Of a DNA stretch of 64,000 nucleotides, positions 18,443 through 26,868 are shown in pieces. How positions within the stretch are numbered: position 1 is the stretch's first letter; the number at the start of each line of letters is the position of its first letter. Origin of the DNA: Paeniglutamicibacter terrestris. Its GTDB lineage: Bacteria > Actinomycetota > Actinomycetes > Actinomycetales > Micrococcaceae. Made by a program: the position numbers and the translations under genes. The notes beneath the pieces were generated by a model. The model ran no database searches. It worked only from the letters and a program-made list of their open reading frames with translations, and was not told the origin of the DNA. The stretch spans positions 1 through 64,000 of the forward strand of contig NZ_JAAWVT010000009.1 of the NCBI RefSeq assembly GCF_012271785.1. Direction: 5' to 3'.

Positions 18443-19327
18443 ATGGAGAACATCCAGCAGGGCACCGATGTCGTTTTTGAGCGGCTCGTGGCCGCCCGGC
18501 GCGAGCAAGTTGTTGCCCTCCAGAAGGCGCAGTCCAAGGAGCTGGCGGACCTCGAGACCCGCGGGCAGAGCAGACTGGCCAGCCTGAAGAAAACGTTGCC
18601 CAAGGAACTCGCGGCCTACCTCACCAAGCAGGAAGAGGCCGAGTCCAAGGTAGCAGCGGCAGCGCTCAAGGACAGTGAAACCGCCGCCGCTCGGCTGGCG
18701 GAGGCGGAGGCGAGTGAGTCCACAGCGCTCCAACTGGTGCTCGGCAACGGGCCGGCGGCCGCTGCCGTGGGCTGGCTCAGCCCGTATTACGGAACGCTGC
18801 ACGGTTCCGACGGATCGGTGTACTGGCAGGGCTACAACCCCGGCAACATCGACGCATCGTGTTACGCCAACGGAGCGGGCTCGGGCATCTTCGGCACCGG
18901 CGTCGGTTCGTTCACGGTGTACATGGATTGGTGGTTCACCTTTAATGCACCGGAGAACCGCAACTACGCGCAAACGGTCTATGTGCCGTTTAACGGCTTC
19001 TACATCGTGCGTGCCGATGACGGTTGGTTCGATTCGAAGCAGGCCAGCGTCGACATTTCGCTCTCGGCCACCGGCTACCAGTACAACTACAAGCCCACGG
19101 GAAATGCCAACGTGCTCTCGGTGGGCAACGACAACATCAACGTCAACGACCGCTTCGACGGCTGGCGCACCATGTACTACTCCGACCTCTTGGGAGCGGA
19201 CCGCGCCTACCTGCTGGTGAGCGCCAAGCTATCGGTGTACGCGCGCGGCGGCGGCTCCACCGCACAGCTGGACTTCGCCAGCGGAAACGCCAACTACTTG
19301 GGCGTGCCACTGGTCTACGTCAGCTGA
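18443..19327 (+). CDS. Unrecognised coiled-coil plus beta-rich protein
   Basis: 294 residues from ATG 18443, with AAGGGGAG six bases upstream; the frame is open from 18254 but the earlier part lies across the promoter. Residues about 10-97 are Ala/Glu/Lys/Leu-rich and predicted by eye to be a coiled coil (VAARREQVVALQKAQSKELA). From about residue 105 the protein changes to Gly, Asn, Tyr and Trp-rich alternating strands (GWLSPYYGTLHGSDGSVYWQ). There is a single cysteine, and no signal peptide or membrane helix. I do not recognise the family. The strong ribosome site and the dedicated promoter suggest high induced expression; a structural, scaffold or substrate role beside the proteases is conceivable only. 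Confidence 0.75.
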   Translation: MENIQQGTDVVFERLVAARREQVVALQKAQSKELADLETRGQSRLASLKKTLPKELAAYLTKQEEAESKVAAAALKDSETAAARLAEAEASESTALQLVLGNGPAAAAVGWLSPYYGTLHGSDGSVYWQGYNPGNIDASCYANGAGSGIFGTGVGSFTVYMDWWFTFNAPENRNYAQTVYVPFNGFYIVRADDGWFDSKQASVDISLSATGYQYNYKPTGNANVLSVGNDNINVNDRFDGWRTMYYSDLLGADRAYLLVSAKLSVYARGGGSTAQLDFASGNANYLGVPLVYVS

Positions 19328-19377
19328 AGCACCATTCCACGTGGTGCTGTGCCGGGTCACGTGCCCGGCACAGCACC
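19328..19377 (+). other. Two competing hairpins before the astacin gene
   Basis: GGTGCTGTGCCGGG (19343-19356) and CCCGGCACAGCACC (19364-19377) form a perfect 14-bp stem with loop TCACGTG. The left arm also pairs upstream: AGCACCA (19328-19334) with TGGTGCT (19342-19348), 7 bp. The two structures exclude each other. There is no T-run, so this could be an intercistronic attenuator or an mRNA-stabilising element. Confidence 0.5.
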
Positions 19378-19424
19378 GCACCCACCACCTCATCCCTGCA
19401 CCACCGGCTCGTGAAGGAACCCCC

Positions 19425-20450
19425 ATGAAATACAACAACCAGCCGCTCTGCGTCCCGCGGAACCCGGCACCACGTCAACTGCCCCCGGGCATGCCCATCG
19501 AACGCGACCGCCTCCTGCGACTGTTGGCCAATGTGTGGGTCAACGGCACGGAACTGCACTACTTCCTCATCGATGGGGCGGAACCGCAGCGCAAGGCCGT
19601 GCGTGACGCCTTCGCCGAATGGAAGGCGCTGCCGCTGGGCCTGAACTTCACCGAGACCACTACCCGCGCGGCCTCCGAGGTAAGGATTTCCTTCGACGCG
19701 GCCGACGGTTCCTGGTCCTATGTGGGCCGCGACGTGCTCGGGATTCCCACCACTGAGGCGACCATGAACTTCGGCTGGGATTTGACCGACGACTACGGGC
19801 ATACCACCGCGCTACACGAGATCGGGCACACCCTGGGGTTGCCGCACGAGCACCAGAACCCGTTCTCCGGCATCGTATGGGACGTGGAGAAGGTCTACGC
19901 GTATTTCACCGGATCCCCGAACTTCTGGACCCGCGCGCAGACCGAGTCGAATGTTTTGCAAAAGTTCTCCACCACCGAGGTGGATGGCTCGGCCTGGGAC
20001 CCGGACTCCGTGATGGAGTATTGGTTCCCGGCCGGACTGATCCTGGAGCCCGCGCAGTACAGCAGCGGGCTGATGCCCGCCGGTGGGCTGTCGGCACCGG
20101 ACCGCGAATGGGCCAAGAAGTTCTATCCGGGTTCGACTCCGGGGCCCGAGGTCCTGGTTCCCTTCGTCTCCCGGCCGCTGAGCCTGGGCCCGGGCGCGCA
20201 GGCCGACTTCGTTTTGGAACCGGAGGCCTCACGGCAATACACGATCGCCACCTTCGGCGCCTCGGATGTGGTGCTGGTGCTCTTCGAAGACGACGGGGGC
20301 ACGCTGCGCTACCTGGGCGGGGACGATGATAGCGGCACCGGGCTAAACGCCAGGCTACGTGTGCGGTTGCTGGCCGGGCGGCGCTACGTGGTGCGGCTGC
20401 GTCTGTACTGGGCCGGTGGAAGTGGGGACACCTCGGTCATGTATTGGTGA
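19425..20450 (+). CDS. Astacin-like zinc metalloprotease with C-terminal PPC-like domain
   Basis: 341 residues from ATG 19425, with GAAGGAAC upstream. The extended metzincin motif is intact: HEIGHTLGLPHEH gives His131, Glu132, His135 and His141, and the Met-turn is SVMEY with Met197, 56 residues later. This places it in the M12A/astacin-like group. Residues about 255-341 resemble a bacterial pre-peptidase C-terminal domain (YTIATFGASDVVLVLFED, then GGDDDSGTGLNARLRVRLLAG). Most astacins are secreted with signal and pro-peptides; neither is visible here, so the enzyme is cytoplasmic or leaves by another route. It is the last gene of the island; a bidirectional terminator follows. Confidence 0.85.
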   Translation: MKYNNQPLCVPRNPAPRQLPPGMPIERDRLLRLLANVWVNGTELHYFLIDGAEPQRKAVRDAFAEWKALPLGLNFTETTTRAASEVRISFDAADGSWSYVGRDVLGIPTTEATMNFGWDLTDDYGHTTALHEIGHTLGLPHEHQNPFSGIVWDVEKVYAYFTGSPNFWTRAQTESNVLQKFSTTEVDGSAWDPDSVMEYWFPAGLILEPAQYSSGLMPAGGLSAPDREWAKKFYPGSTPGPEVLVPFVSRPLSLGPGAQADFVLEPEASRQYTIATFGASDVVLVLFEDDGGTLRYLGGDDDSGTGLNARLRVRLLAGRRYVVRLRLYWAGGSGDTSVMYW

Positions 20451-20475
20451 TCCGGATTGGAGATCACCGGGCATA

Positions 20476-20523
20476 AAAATGGCCGCTTGGCCAGAGACAA
20501 CTCTCCCGCCAAGCGACCATTTT
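20476..20523. terminator. Bidirectional Rho-independent terminator
   Basis: AAAATGGCCGCTTGGC and GCCAAGCGACCATTTT form a 16-bp stem with one mismatch. The A-tract on one side and the T-tract on the other make it work in both directions, ending the astacin gene (+) and prpC (-). Confidence 0.85.
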
Positions 20524-20529
20524 CTGCGC

Positions 20530-21666
20530 TTACAGCGCGCGCTGCTCCGGGCCGTTGTAGGCGGAGAGCGGGCGGATCAACGCGTTGGACGCACGCTGTT
20601 CCATGATATGAGCGGTCCAGCCGGTGATGCGAGCGGCGATAAAGATCGGGGTGAACATCTCCGTATCGAAGCCCATCAGGTGGTACGTGGGACCGGCCGG
20701 GTAGTCGAGGTTCGGCTTGATGGCCTTGGCCTCGTCCATCGCGGCTTCCAGACCGTCGTAGAGTCCCAGCATTTCGCCGCGACCATAGTGCTCGATCATC
20801 TTATCCAGTGCGGCCTTCATGGTCGGCACGCGCGAGTCCCCGTGCTTGTACACGCGGTGACCGAAGCCCATGACCTTCTTCTTGGCGGCCAGCGCTTCCT
20901 CCATCCAGGTTTTGGCGCGTGCCGCGGCATCCTCACGAGATTCGTTTTTGTCGATCCCGATTTCGTGGAAGGTGTGCATGACTGCCTCGTTGGCGCCGCC
21001 GTGCAGCGGGCCTTTGAGGGCGCCGATGGCTCCGGTGACGGCCGAGTGCAAATCCGAGAGCGTGGAGGTGATCACGCGTGCGGTGAAGGTGGACGCGTTG
21101 AAGGAGTGCTCCGCGTAGAGCACCATCGAGACGCGGAAGGCATCAACCACTTCCGGTGCTGCCTCCTCGCCGAAGGTCATCCACAAGAAGTTCTGCGAAT
21201 AGTCCAAGTCTTCGCGCGGTTCCACCACTTCAAGACCGCGCCGGCGGCGCTGGTCGTAGGCGACCACGGCCGGGAACGCGGCAAAGAGTTCCTTGGCCTT
21301 GGACAACTCGGCGGCCGGGGAGGACTCCTCGGCCAGGGCGTGGTTGGCACCAATGACCGAAACGGCGGTGCGTCCCACATCCATCGGGTGGCAATTAGTC
21401 GGCAGCAGATCGATGGCTGCCTTGACGTTCGGTGCTAGGGCGCGCCCGGCACGTTCGGCCTTCACGAATTCTGCCAGTTCGCCCGCGGTGGGCAATTCGC
21501 CGGTCCAGAGCAGCAGAGCTACCTCTTCGAAGCTCTTGGCCGCGGCCAGATCCTGAACGGGGTAACCGCGATACAACAGGGAATTGGTGTCCGGGTTGAC
21601 CTTGGAGACGGCCGTGTAGTCGACGACGACTCCGGCCAGACCCTTCTTGATTTCAGTTTCAGTCAT
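20530..21666 (-). CDS. prpC: 2-methylcitrate synthase (citrate synthase family)
   Basis: 378 residues from ATG 21666 (GTG 21669 precedes it), with CAGGAG upstream. The citrate-synthase active-site segments are present: GPLHGGANEAVM, VMGFGHRVYKHGDSR and the Asp in MGFDTEMFTPIF. It condenses propionyl-CoA with oxaloacetate. Assignment to the methylcitrate rather than the citric acid cycle rests on its position as third gene of gntR-prpD-prpB-prpC. Length (about 375) fits short PrpC-type enzymes. The gap to prpB is 17 bases. Confidence 0.93.
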   Translation of the reverse strand: MTETEIKKGLAGVVVDYTAVSKVNPDTNSLLYRGYPVQDLAAAKSFEEVALLLWTGELPTAGELAEFVKAERAGRALAPNVKAAIDLLPTNCHPMDVGRTAVSVIGANHALAEESSPAAELSKAKELFAAFPAVVAYDQRRRRGLEVVEPREDLDYSQNFLWMTFGEEAAPEVVDAFRVSMVLYAEHSFNASTFTARVITSTLSDLHSAVTGAIGALKGPLHGGANEAVMHTFHEIGIDKNESREDAAARAKTWMEEALAAKKKVMGFGHRVYKHGDSRVPTMKAALDKMIEHYGRGEMLGLYDGLEAAMDEAKAIKPNLDYPAGPTYHLMGFDTEMFTPIFIAARITGWTAHIMEQRASNALIRPLSAYNGPEQRAL

Positions 21667-21683
21667 CACTTCGCTCCTGTTTC

Positions 21684-22613
21684 TTACAGATTCGCGTTGT
21701 TCGAATGGATATCTAGATCCGGGACCTGGAAGTTGAAGATCCCGGTGTCGAAGCGGTTGTACGCCTCATAGTCAACCAGCTCGTAGAGTCGGGCACGAGT
21801 CAACATTGAATCTACCCGAGCTTCCTGCGTTCCGTCGGCCTTGATCGCGTCCAAGACGCGCTCGGCCTCACCCATGGCGCTGCGCAGCAGCGTGACGGGG
21901 TAGATGACCATGGCAACGCCGGTATCTGCCAGCTGCGCTCGGGTGAACAAATCCGATTTGCCGAACTCCGTCATATTTGCCAACACTGGTACGTCGACCG
22001 CCTTACAGACGGCCTCAAATTCGCTCAGGTCCTTCATGGCCTCGGGGAAGATGGCATCCGCGCCGGCATCGACCAGCGCCTTGGCGCGGCTGATCACCGC
22101 GTCAAGACCCTCCACACCGCGCACGTCGGTGCGGGCCATGATCAGGAAGTTCGGATCGCGGCGAGCATCGGCTGCCGCGGCGATGCGTTTGACCATGGTG
22201 GCCAGATCCACCACATTCTTGCCATCTAAGTGGCCGCAGCGCTTGGGGTTGAACTGGTCCTCGATGTGGCAGCCGGCCAGGCCCGCGTGCTCAAGTTCTT
22301 GGATAGAGCGCGCCACGTTCATCGGCTCGCCAAATCCGGTGTCCGCGTCAACTAGGGTCGGCAGGTCACTCATGCGGGCGATCTGCCCGGCGCGGGTGGC
22401 CACCTCGGTCAGCGTGGTCAGGCCGATGTCGGGCAGGCCCAGATCGTTGGCCAGCACGGCGCCGGAGACGTACACGCCGTCAAAACCCTTTTCACCAATC
22501 AGTTTGGCCGAGAGCGGGTTGAAGGCTCCCGGGAACTGACGTGCCGTACCGGGGACCAGCATCTCGCGCAGTGCGCGGCGCTTCTGCTCGGGGGTGACCG
22601 TCGAGTACAACAT
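21684..22613 (-). CDS. prpB: 2-methylisocitrate lyase
   Basis: 309 residues, of the isocitrate lyase/PEP mutase barrel family. The active-site loop FNPKRCGHLDGK has Cys126, and VDADTGFGEP supplies the magnesium-binding aspartates. The enzyme splits 2-methylisocitrate into pyruvate and succinate, the last step of propionate use by this cycle. The ATG abuts the prpD stop with no gap, so translation is coupled. The length matches PrpB (about 300) and is shorter than isocitrate lyase. Confidence 0.94.
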   Translation of the reverse strand: MLYSTVTPEQKRRALREMLVPGTARQFPGAFNPLSAKLIGEKGFDGVYVSGAVLANDLGLPDIGLTTLTEVATRAGQIARMSDLPTLVDADTGFGEPMNVARSIQELEHAGLAGCHIEDQFNPKRCGHLDGKNVVDLATMVKRIAAAADARRDPNFLIMARTDVRGVEGLDAVISRAKALVDAGADAIFPEAMKDLSEFEAVCKAVDVPVLANMTEFGKSDLFTRAQLADTGVAMVIYPVTLLRSAMGEAERVLDAIKADGTQEARVDSMLTRARLYELVDYEAYNRFDTGIFNFQVPDLDIHSNNANL

Positions 22614-24131
22614 TTAGAACAGTCCCTTGGGTGCTGCGGCCAGGTCGATGACGCCCGGAGCCGCCACGATGTTCAATTGGTTCAGCTCACCGGCTCCCAA
22701 TTTCTCCAGGTTTTCGGCCGCCGCGATGAAGCGATCGATTTCTTCCTCAGCCACCAGGCCGGTGGCCAGGGTGCGGAATTTGTTGATGTACTGCTCGCGG
22801 GCGAAGGGCCGTGCGCCCAGCGGGTGAGCATCTGCCACGGCGATCTCATCGGTGATCACCGTGCCGTCCATCAACGTGATGACTACTGAGCCGCCGAAGG
22901 CCTTCTCGTTGATGTCCAGCGAGTGGTAACGACGTGTCCACTCCGGGTCTTCTTCGGTGGTGACCTTGTTCCACAGCGCGATGGTCTCTGCTCGACCGGC
23001 ACGCTCGGGGGAGTAGGAATCCACGTGGTGCCAGGCGCCGTCCTGCAGGGCAACGGTGAAGATGTACGGGATCGAGTGATCCAGGGTTTCGCGGCTGGCG
23101 GTCGGATCGTACTTCTGCGGGTCATTCGCGCCCGAACCGATTACGTAGTGCGTGTGGTGACTGGTCTTGATCAGTACCGAGGCGACGTTGTTCGCATCCG
23201 CAGCTTCCGGGTGTTCGCGGTTCAGCTTGCGAGCGAGGTCGATCCAAGCCTGGGCCTGGTATTCGGCCGAGTGTTCCTTGGTGTAGGTGTCCAAGATGGC
23301 GCGCTTGGCCTCTCCGGCGCCCGGCAGCGGCACCGTGTACGCAGCGTCTGCTCCATCGAGCATCCAGGCGATGACTCCGTCTTCACCCTCATAGATCGGC
23401 ACCGGGGAGGTCTGGCCACGCATGGCGCGGTCGGCGGCTTCCACGGCCATCTTGCCGGCGAAAGCCGGAGCGTGGGCCTTCCAGGTGGAGATTTCGCCCT
23501 TGCGTGACTGCCTGGTGGCGGTGGTGGTGTGCAGGCCCTGGCCCACGGACTGGAAGATCGTTTCAACATCCAGGCCCAGCAGGGTGCCGATGCCGGCCGC
23601 GGCCGAGGGGCCCAGATGCGCTACATGGTCAATCTTGTGCTTGTGCAGGCAGATGGCCTTGACCAGGTCAACCTGGATCTCATAGCCGGTGGCGATGCCG
23701 CGGATCAGGTCCTTGCCCGATGCTCCGGTGTGCTGGGCGACGGCCAGGATCGGCGGGATGTTGTCACCCGGGTGGGAGTACTCCGCGGCCAGGAACGTGT
23801 CGTGGTAATCGAGTTCGCGCACTGCCACGCCGTTGGCCCAGGCGGCCCACTCGGGGGAGACCTTCTCCGAGATGCCGAAGACCGAGGCGCCTTCGCCGCC
23901 GGTGGATGGGGCATGGCTCAGTGCCTGAGCACGAGCTGCGATGATCGGGCCACGGTTCAGCGAGGCGATGGCCACCGAGGCATTGTCAATGACGCGGTTG
24001 ATGATCATTTCGGTGACCTCGGCGCTGACCTCTACCGGATCTGCAGCAACGGCGGCGATCTTGTGGGCTAGCTGATCCTCGCGGGGAAGATTCTCTTCAC
24101 TTCGGTAAACACGTACTGGGTGATTGATCAT
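22614..24131 (-). CDS. prpD: 2-methylcitrate dehydratase
   Basis: 505 residues, MmgE/PrpD family. Recognisable segments are [37 protein letters not shown] and [19 protein letters not shown]. It dehydrates 2-methylcitrate to 2-methyl-cis-aconitate. The start ATG directly follows the gntR stop, so regulator and enzyme are made from one message. No iron-sulphur cysteines are expected in this family and none are arranged as such. Confidence 0.94.
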   Translation of the reverse strand: MINHPVRVYRSEENLPREDQLAHKIAAVAADPVEVSAEVTEMIINRVIDNASVAIASLNRGPIIAARAQALSHAPSTGGEGASVFGISEKVSPEWAAWANGVAVRELDYHDTFLAAEYSHPGDNIPPILAVAQHTGASGKDLIRGIATGYEIQVDLVKAICLHKHKIDHVAHLGPSAAAGIGTLLGLDVETIFQSVGQGLHTTTATRQSRKGEISTWKAHAPAFAGKMAVEAADRAMRGQTSPVPIYEGEDGVIAWMLDGADAAYTVPLPGAGEAKRAILDTYTKEHSAEYQAQAWIDLARKLNREHPEAADANNVASVLIKTSHHTHYVIGSGANDPQKYDPTASRETLDHSIPYIFTVALQDGAWHHVDSYSPERAGRAETIALWNKVTTEEDPEWTRRYHSLDINEKAFGGSVVITLMDGTVITDEIAVADAHPLGARPFAREQYINKFRTLATGLVAEEEIDRFIAAAENLEKLGAGELNQLNIVAAPGVIDLAAAPKGLF

Positions 24132-24776
24132 TTAGGTGTCCTCTCTGGAACCGGCATGGTTTTTGATGTGTTCAAGACTGTGGTGCAGGTGTAGCTGCGT
24201 GGCCGCCGCTGCGACATCGGGATTTCGGGCGGCGATGGCCGCGGCGATGGAGGCATGTTCGATGGCCGAGGTGGCCAGTCGTTCGGGATCATCCTGCGCC
24301 AGGCGTCGGATGCGGGCTAAATGCACCCGTAAGGATCGCAGCGCCTGCTCGATGTAGGGATTAGCCACCGCTGCATCGATGCTTCGATCGAGTTCGCCAG
24401 CTAATTGGAAGAAGGACTCGCGGGTTTCGATCGTGGCCGATCGGCCCGCCTCGAGGAATCGGGCGCTGAGCGCGGCAAAGACTGCCGGATCGGCAGTATG
24501 TGCGGCGATGCGCGCCGATTCGATCTCCAGCGCACGGCGTAGGGCGAAGAGATTGTCCACGTGTTGAAGTGAAACATCCGAGACCATGGCGCCGCGGCCG
24601 CGCTCCTGGATGGCCAAACCATCGGCCACCAAGCGAGCCAGTGCTTCGCGTAGTGGAGTGCGTGAAACGCCGAGGCGTTCTGCTTGTTCCACTTCGCCGA
24701 GCATGGCACCGGGACGCAGTCGCCATTCGACAATGTCGGTTCTCAAGGCCTCGTAGGCCTTATCGCTTGCCCTCAT
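24132..24776 (-). CDS. GntR/FadR-family regulator of the prp operon
   Basis: 214 residues. An N-terminal winged helix (YEALRTDIVEWRLRPGAML, LGVSRTPLREALARLVADGL) is followed by an FCD ligand-binding domain with helices carrying Arg and His residues for metal or acid ligands (SAIEHASIAAAIAARN). First gene of the prp operon. Two TGTATACA palindromes upstream are probable binding sites, so it likely represses its own operon and the divergent acyl-CoA synthetase gene until an intermediate such as methylcitrate or propionyl-CoA builds up. That inducer is a guess. Confidence 0.9.
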   Translation of the reverse strand: MRASDKAYEALRTDIVEWRLRPGAMLGEVEQAERLGVSRTPLREALARLVADGLAIQERGRGAMVSDVSLQHVDNLFALRRALEIESARIAAHTADPAVFAALSARFLEAGRSATIETRESFFQLAGELDRSIDAAVANPYIEQALRSLRVHLARIRRLAQDDPERLATSAIEHASIAAAIAARNPDVAAAATQLHLHHSLEHIKNHAGSREDT

Positions 24777-24785
24777 GCCACCAAT

Positions 24786-24793
24786 TGTATACA
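24786..24793. promoter_or_regulatory. GntR operator 1 (TGTATACA)
   Basis: Perfect 8-bp palindrome TGTATACA within TTGTATACAG, nine bases upstream of the gntR start codon. Its position would block the leader of the gntR-prpDBC message. This is the core typical of FadR-subfamily GntR operators. Confidence 0.6.
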
Positions 24794-24847
24794 GAAACCT
24801 CCAGAAGTCACGTCACATGCCCCATTTTTCCGAGAATGTTCCATCAA

Positions 24848-24855
24848 TGTATACA
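24848..24855. promoter_or_regulatory. GntR operator 2 (TGTATACA)
   Basis: A second TGTATACA, in AATGTATACAAAT, 62 bp from operator 1 (about six helical turns). It lies about 80 bases before the propionyl-CoA synthetase start, so the divergent promoters are probably controlled together, possibly by looping. Confidence 0.6.
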
Positions 24856-24937
24856 AATACCTTGAAATTGCGTGTGCTGCGTCATAGGCTCTGAGGCACC
24901 AGAACACCCCCGAGACATGAATGGATGGACGGTTCGC

Positions 24938-26839
24938 ATGGCACCGACCTACGCGCAAAGATTTGCCGAAGCCGCCAGCGACCCCGCAGCCTTTTGGCTC
25001 AAGGCTGCCGAGGACATTGAATGGGCAATCAAACCCAGCACAGCTCTTGATGAGAGTCGGGCCCCGATCTACGCCTGGTTCCCGGACGGAACCCTCAATG
25101 TTTGCCGCAATGCCCTTGACCGGCACGTTGCGGCCGGCCGCGGCGAGAGCACCGCACTGATTTACGATTCCGCTGTCCTGAATATCCAGGAGCGATACAG
25201 CTACAACCAGCTGCTGGCCAAGGTTGAGCTGTTCGCCGGAGTCCTGCGCGATGCGGGAATCGGGGTGGGAGACAGGGTACTGATTTACCTGCCGATGATC
25301 CCGCAGGCACATATCGCGATGCTGGCCTGCGCTCGGATCGGAGCCGTGCACACCGTGGTCTTCGGCGGCTTCGCCCCCAAGGAATTGGCCTCACGCATCG
25401 ATGACGCTGCGCCACTCGCCATCCTGACAGCAACCGGCGGCATCGAGCCCTCCCGGCGCATCGAATACCTTCCCGCCGTGGACGAAGCCATCAATCTGGC
25501 CAGTCACAAGGTACCCACCGTCATCGTTGCCCACCGCGACGGTTTCGCCCACGAGCTCTCCGACTACGGAAGCACCGAGACCACCTGGCAGGACTGGGAT
25601 GAGTTGGTGGCCGTGGCCACACCAGCGGCCGCCGTCGCCGTCCCCGCCACCCACCCGCTCTACATCCTTTACACCTCCGGCACCACCGGGGCACCGAAGG
25701 GTGTGGTGCGCGACTCCGGAGGCTACGCCGTGGCCATGGATTACTCTATGACCAACATCTACGGCGTGGGCCCCGGCTCCACCATGCTCACGGCCTCGGA
25801 CGTCGGCTGGGTCGTTGGACACTCCTACATCGTCTACGGGCCACTGATTGCCGGGGCCACCACGGTGCTCTACGAAGGCAAACCCGTGGGAACCCCCGAC
25901 GCCGGCGCCTTCTGGCGACTGATTCAGGATCATCAGGTGGACACCTTCTTCACCGCACCCACCGCGCTGCGCGCCATCCGCAAGGCCGACCCGGAGGCAG
26001 AACTCCTAGAGGGTTACGACATCTCCAGCCTGAAGAACTTCTTCGTGGCGGGGGAGCGACTGGACCCGGACACCTACCACTGGGCCGGAGCCAAGCTGGG
26101 CGTGCCGGTGGTGGATAACTGGTGGCAGACCGAGACCGGCTGGCCGATCGCCTCCAGCCCCGTGGGCATCGAAAACATGATCCTGAAGGCCGGATCTCCC
26201 TCCGTTCCGGTGCCCGGCTACGACGTGCGGATCCTTGACGGGTTAGGCGAGGCAGTTCCCGCGGGGGAGGAGGGCAACATCGCCATCAAGCTCCCCCTGC
26301 CCCCGGGCACACTAGCCACTCTCTGGGGCAACGACCAGCGGTTCATCGAGACCTACCTGCAGCATTTCCCCGGTCATTACGCCACGGGGGACTCGGGCTA
26401 CCTTGATGAGGACGGCTACCTCTTTGTGATGGGTCGTACCGACGACGTCATCAACGTCTCCGGGCACCGGCTCTCCACCGGTGCCATGGAGCAGGTCCTG
26501 GGCTCGCATCAGGCGGTGGCCGAATGCGCCGTCATCGGGGTCGCCGATGAACTTAAAGGCCAGCGGCCCAGCGGGTACGTGGTGCTCAAGAGCGGGGTAC
26601 AGATCTCCGAGGAGGTGCTGGCCAAGGAGCTCGTTTCCATGGTGCGGGCCCACATCGGCCCGGTCGCCGACTTCCGCGAGGTACGCATCGTGGCCGCACT
26701 ACCCAAGACCCGTTCGGGGAAAATTCTGCGCAAGACCATGCGCCAGATCGCCGACGGCAAGCCCTATACGGTGCCCTCGACCATCGAGGACCCCAACGTG
26801 ATTGATGAACTGCTGCCGTTCTTGCGCCCCACTCGCTAA
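24938..26839 (+). CDS. prpE: Propionyl-CoA synthetase (acetyl-CoA synthetase family)
   Basis: 633 residues from ATG 24938 (ATG 24917 possible). It is an adenylate-forming enzyme: YTSGTTGAPKGVVRD is the P-loop motif, WWQTETGWPIA the A5 region, YATGDSGYLDEDGYLFVMGR the hinge and TRSGKILRKTM the catalytic lysine that is often acetylated. The acid substrate cannot be read from motifs; propionate is inferred from the divergent prp operon and the shared operator. Product propionyl-CoA feeds PrpC. It is followed by a terminator-like hairpin shared with the convergent response regulator gene. Confidence 0.85.
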   Translation: MAPTYAQRFAEAASDPAAFWLKAAEDIEWAIKPSTALDESRAPIYAWFPDGTLNVCRNALDRHVAAGRGESTALIYDSAVLNIQERYSYNQLLAKVELFAGVLRDAGIGVGDRVLIYLPMIPQAHIAMLACARIGAVHTVVFGGFAPKELASRIDDAAPLAILTATGGIEPSRRIEYLPAVDEAINLASHKVPTVIVAHRDGFAHELSDYGSTETTWQDWDELVAVATPAAAVAVPATHPLYILYTSGTTGAPKGVVRDSGGYAVAMDYSMTNIYGVGPGSTMLTASDVGWVVGHSYIVYGPLIAGATTVLYEGKPVGTPDAGAFWRLIQDHQVDTFFTAPTALRAIRKADPEAELLEGYDISSLKNFFVAGERLDPDTYHWAGAKLGVPVVDNWWQTETGWPIASSPVGIENMILKAGSPSVPVPGYDVRILDGLGEAVPAGEEGNIAIKLPLPPGTLATLWGNDQRFIETYLQHFPGHYATGDSGYLDEDGYLFVMGRTDDVINVSGHRLSTGAMEQVLGSHQAVAECAVIGVADELKGQRPSGYVVLKSGVQISEEVLAKELVSMVRAHIGPVADFREVRIVAALPKTRSGKILRKTMRQIADGKPYTVPSTIEDPNVIDELLPFLRPTR

Positions 26840-26840
26840 A

Positions 26841-26868
26841 TAAGCGCAGCGTCATTGACGATCGCTTA
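26841..26868. terminator. Imperfect hairpin between convergent genes
   Basis: TAAGCG/CGCTTA outside and CGTCA/TGACG inside form two stacked stems with small internal loops. It sits between the prpE stop and the response regulator stop, which is part of the right arm. No T-run; a modest candidate. Confidence 0.4.
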
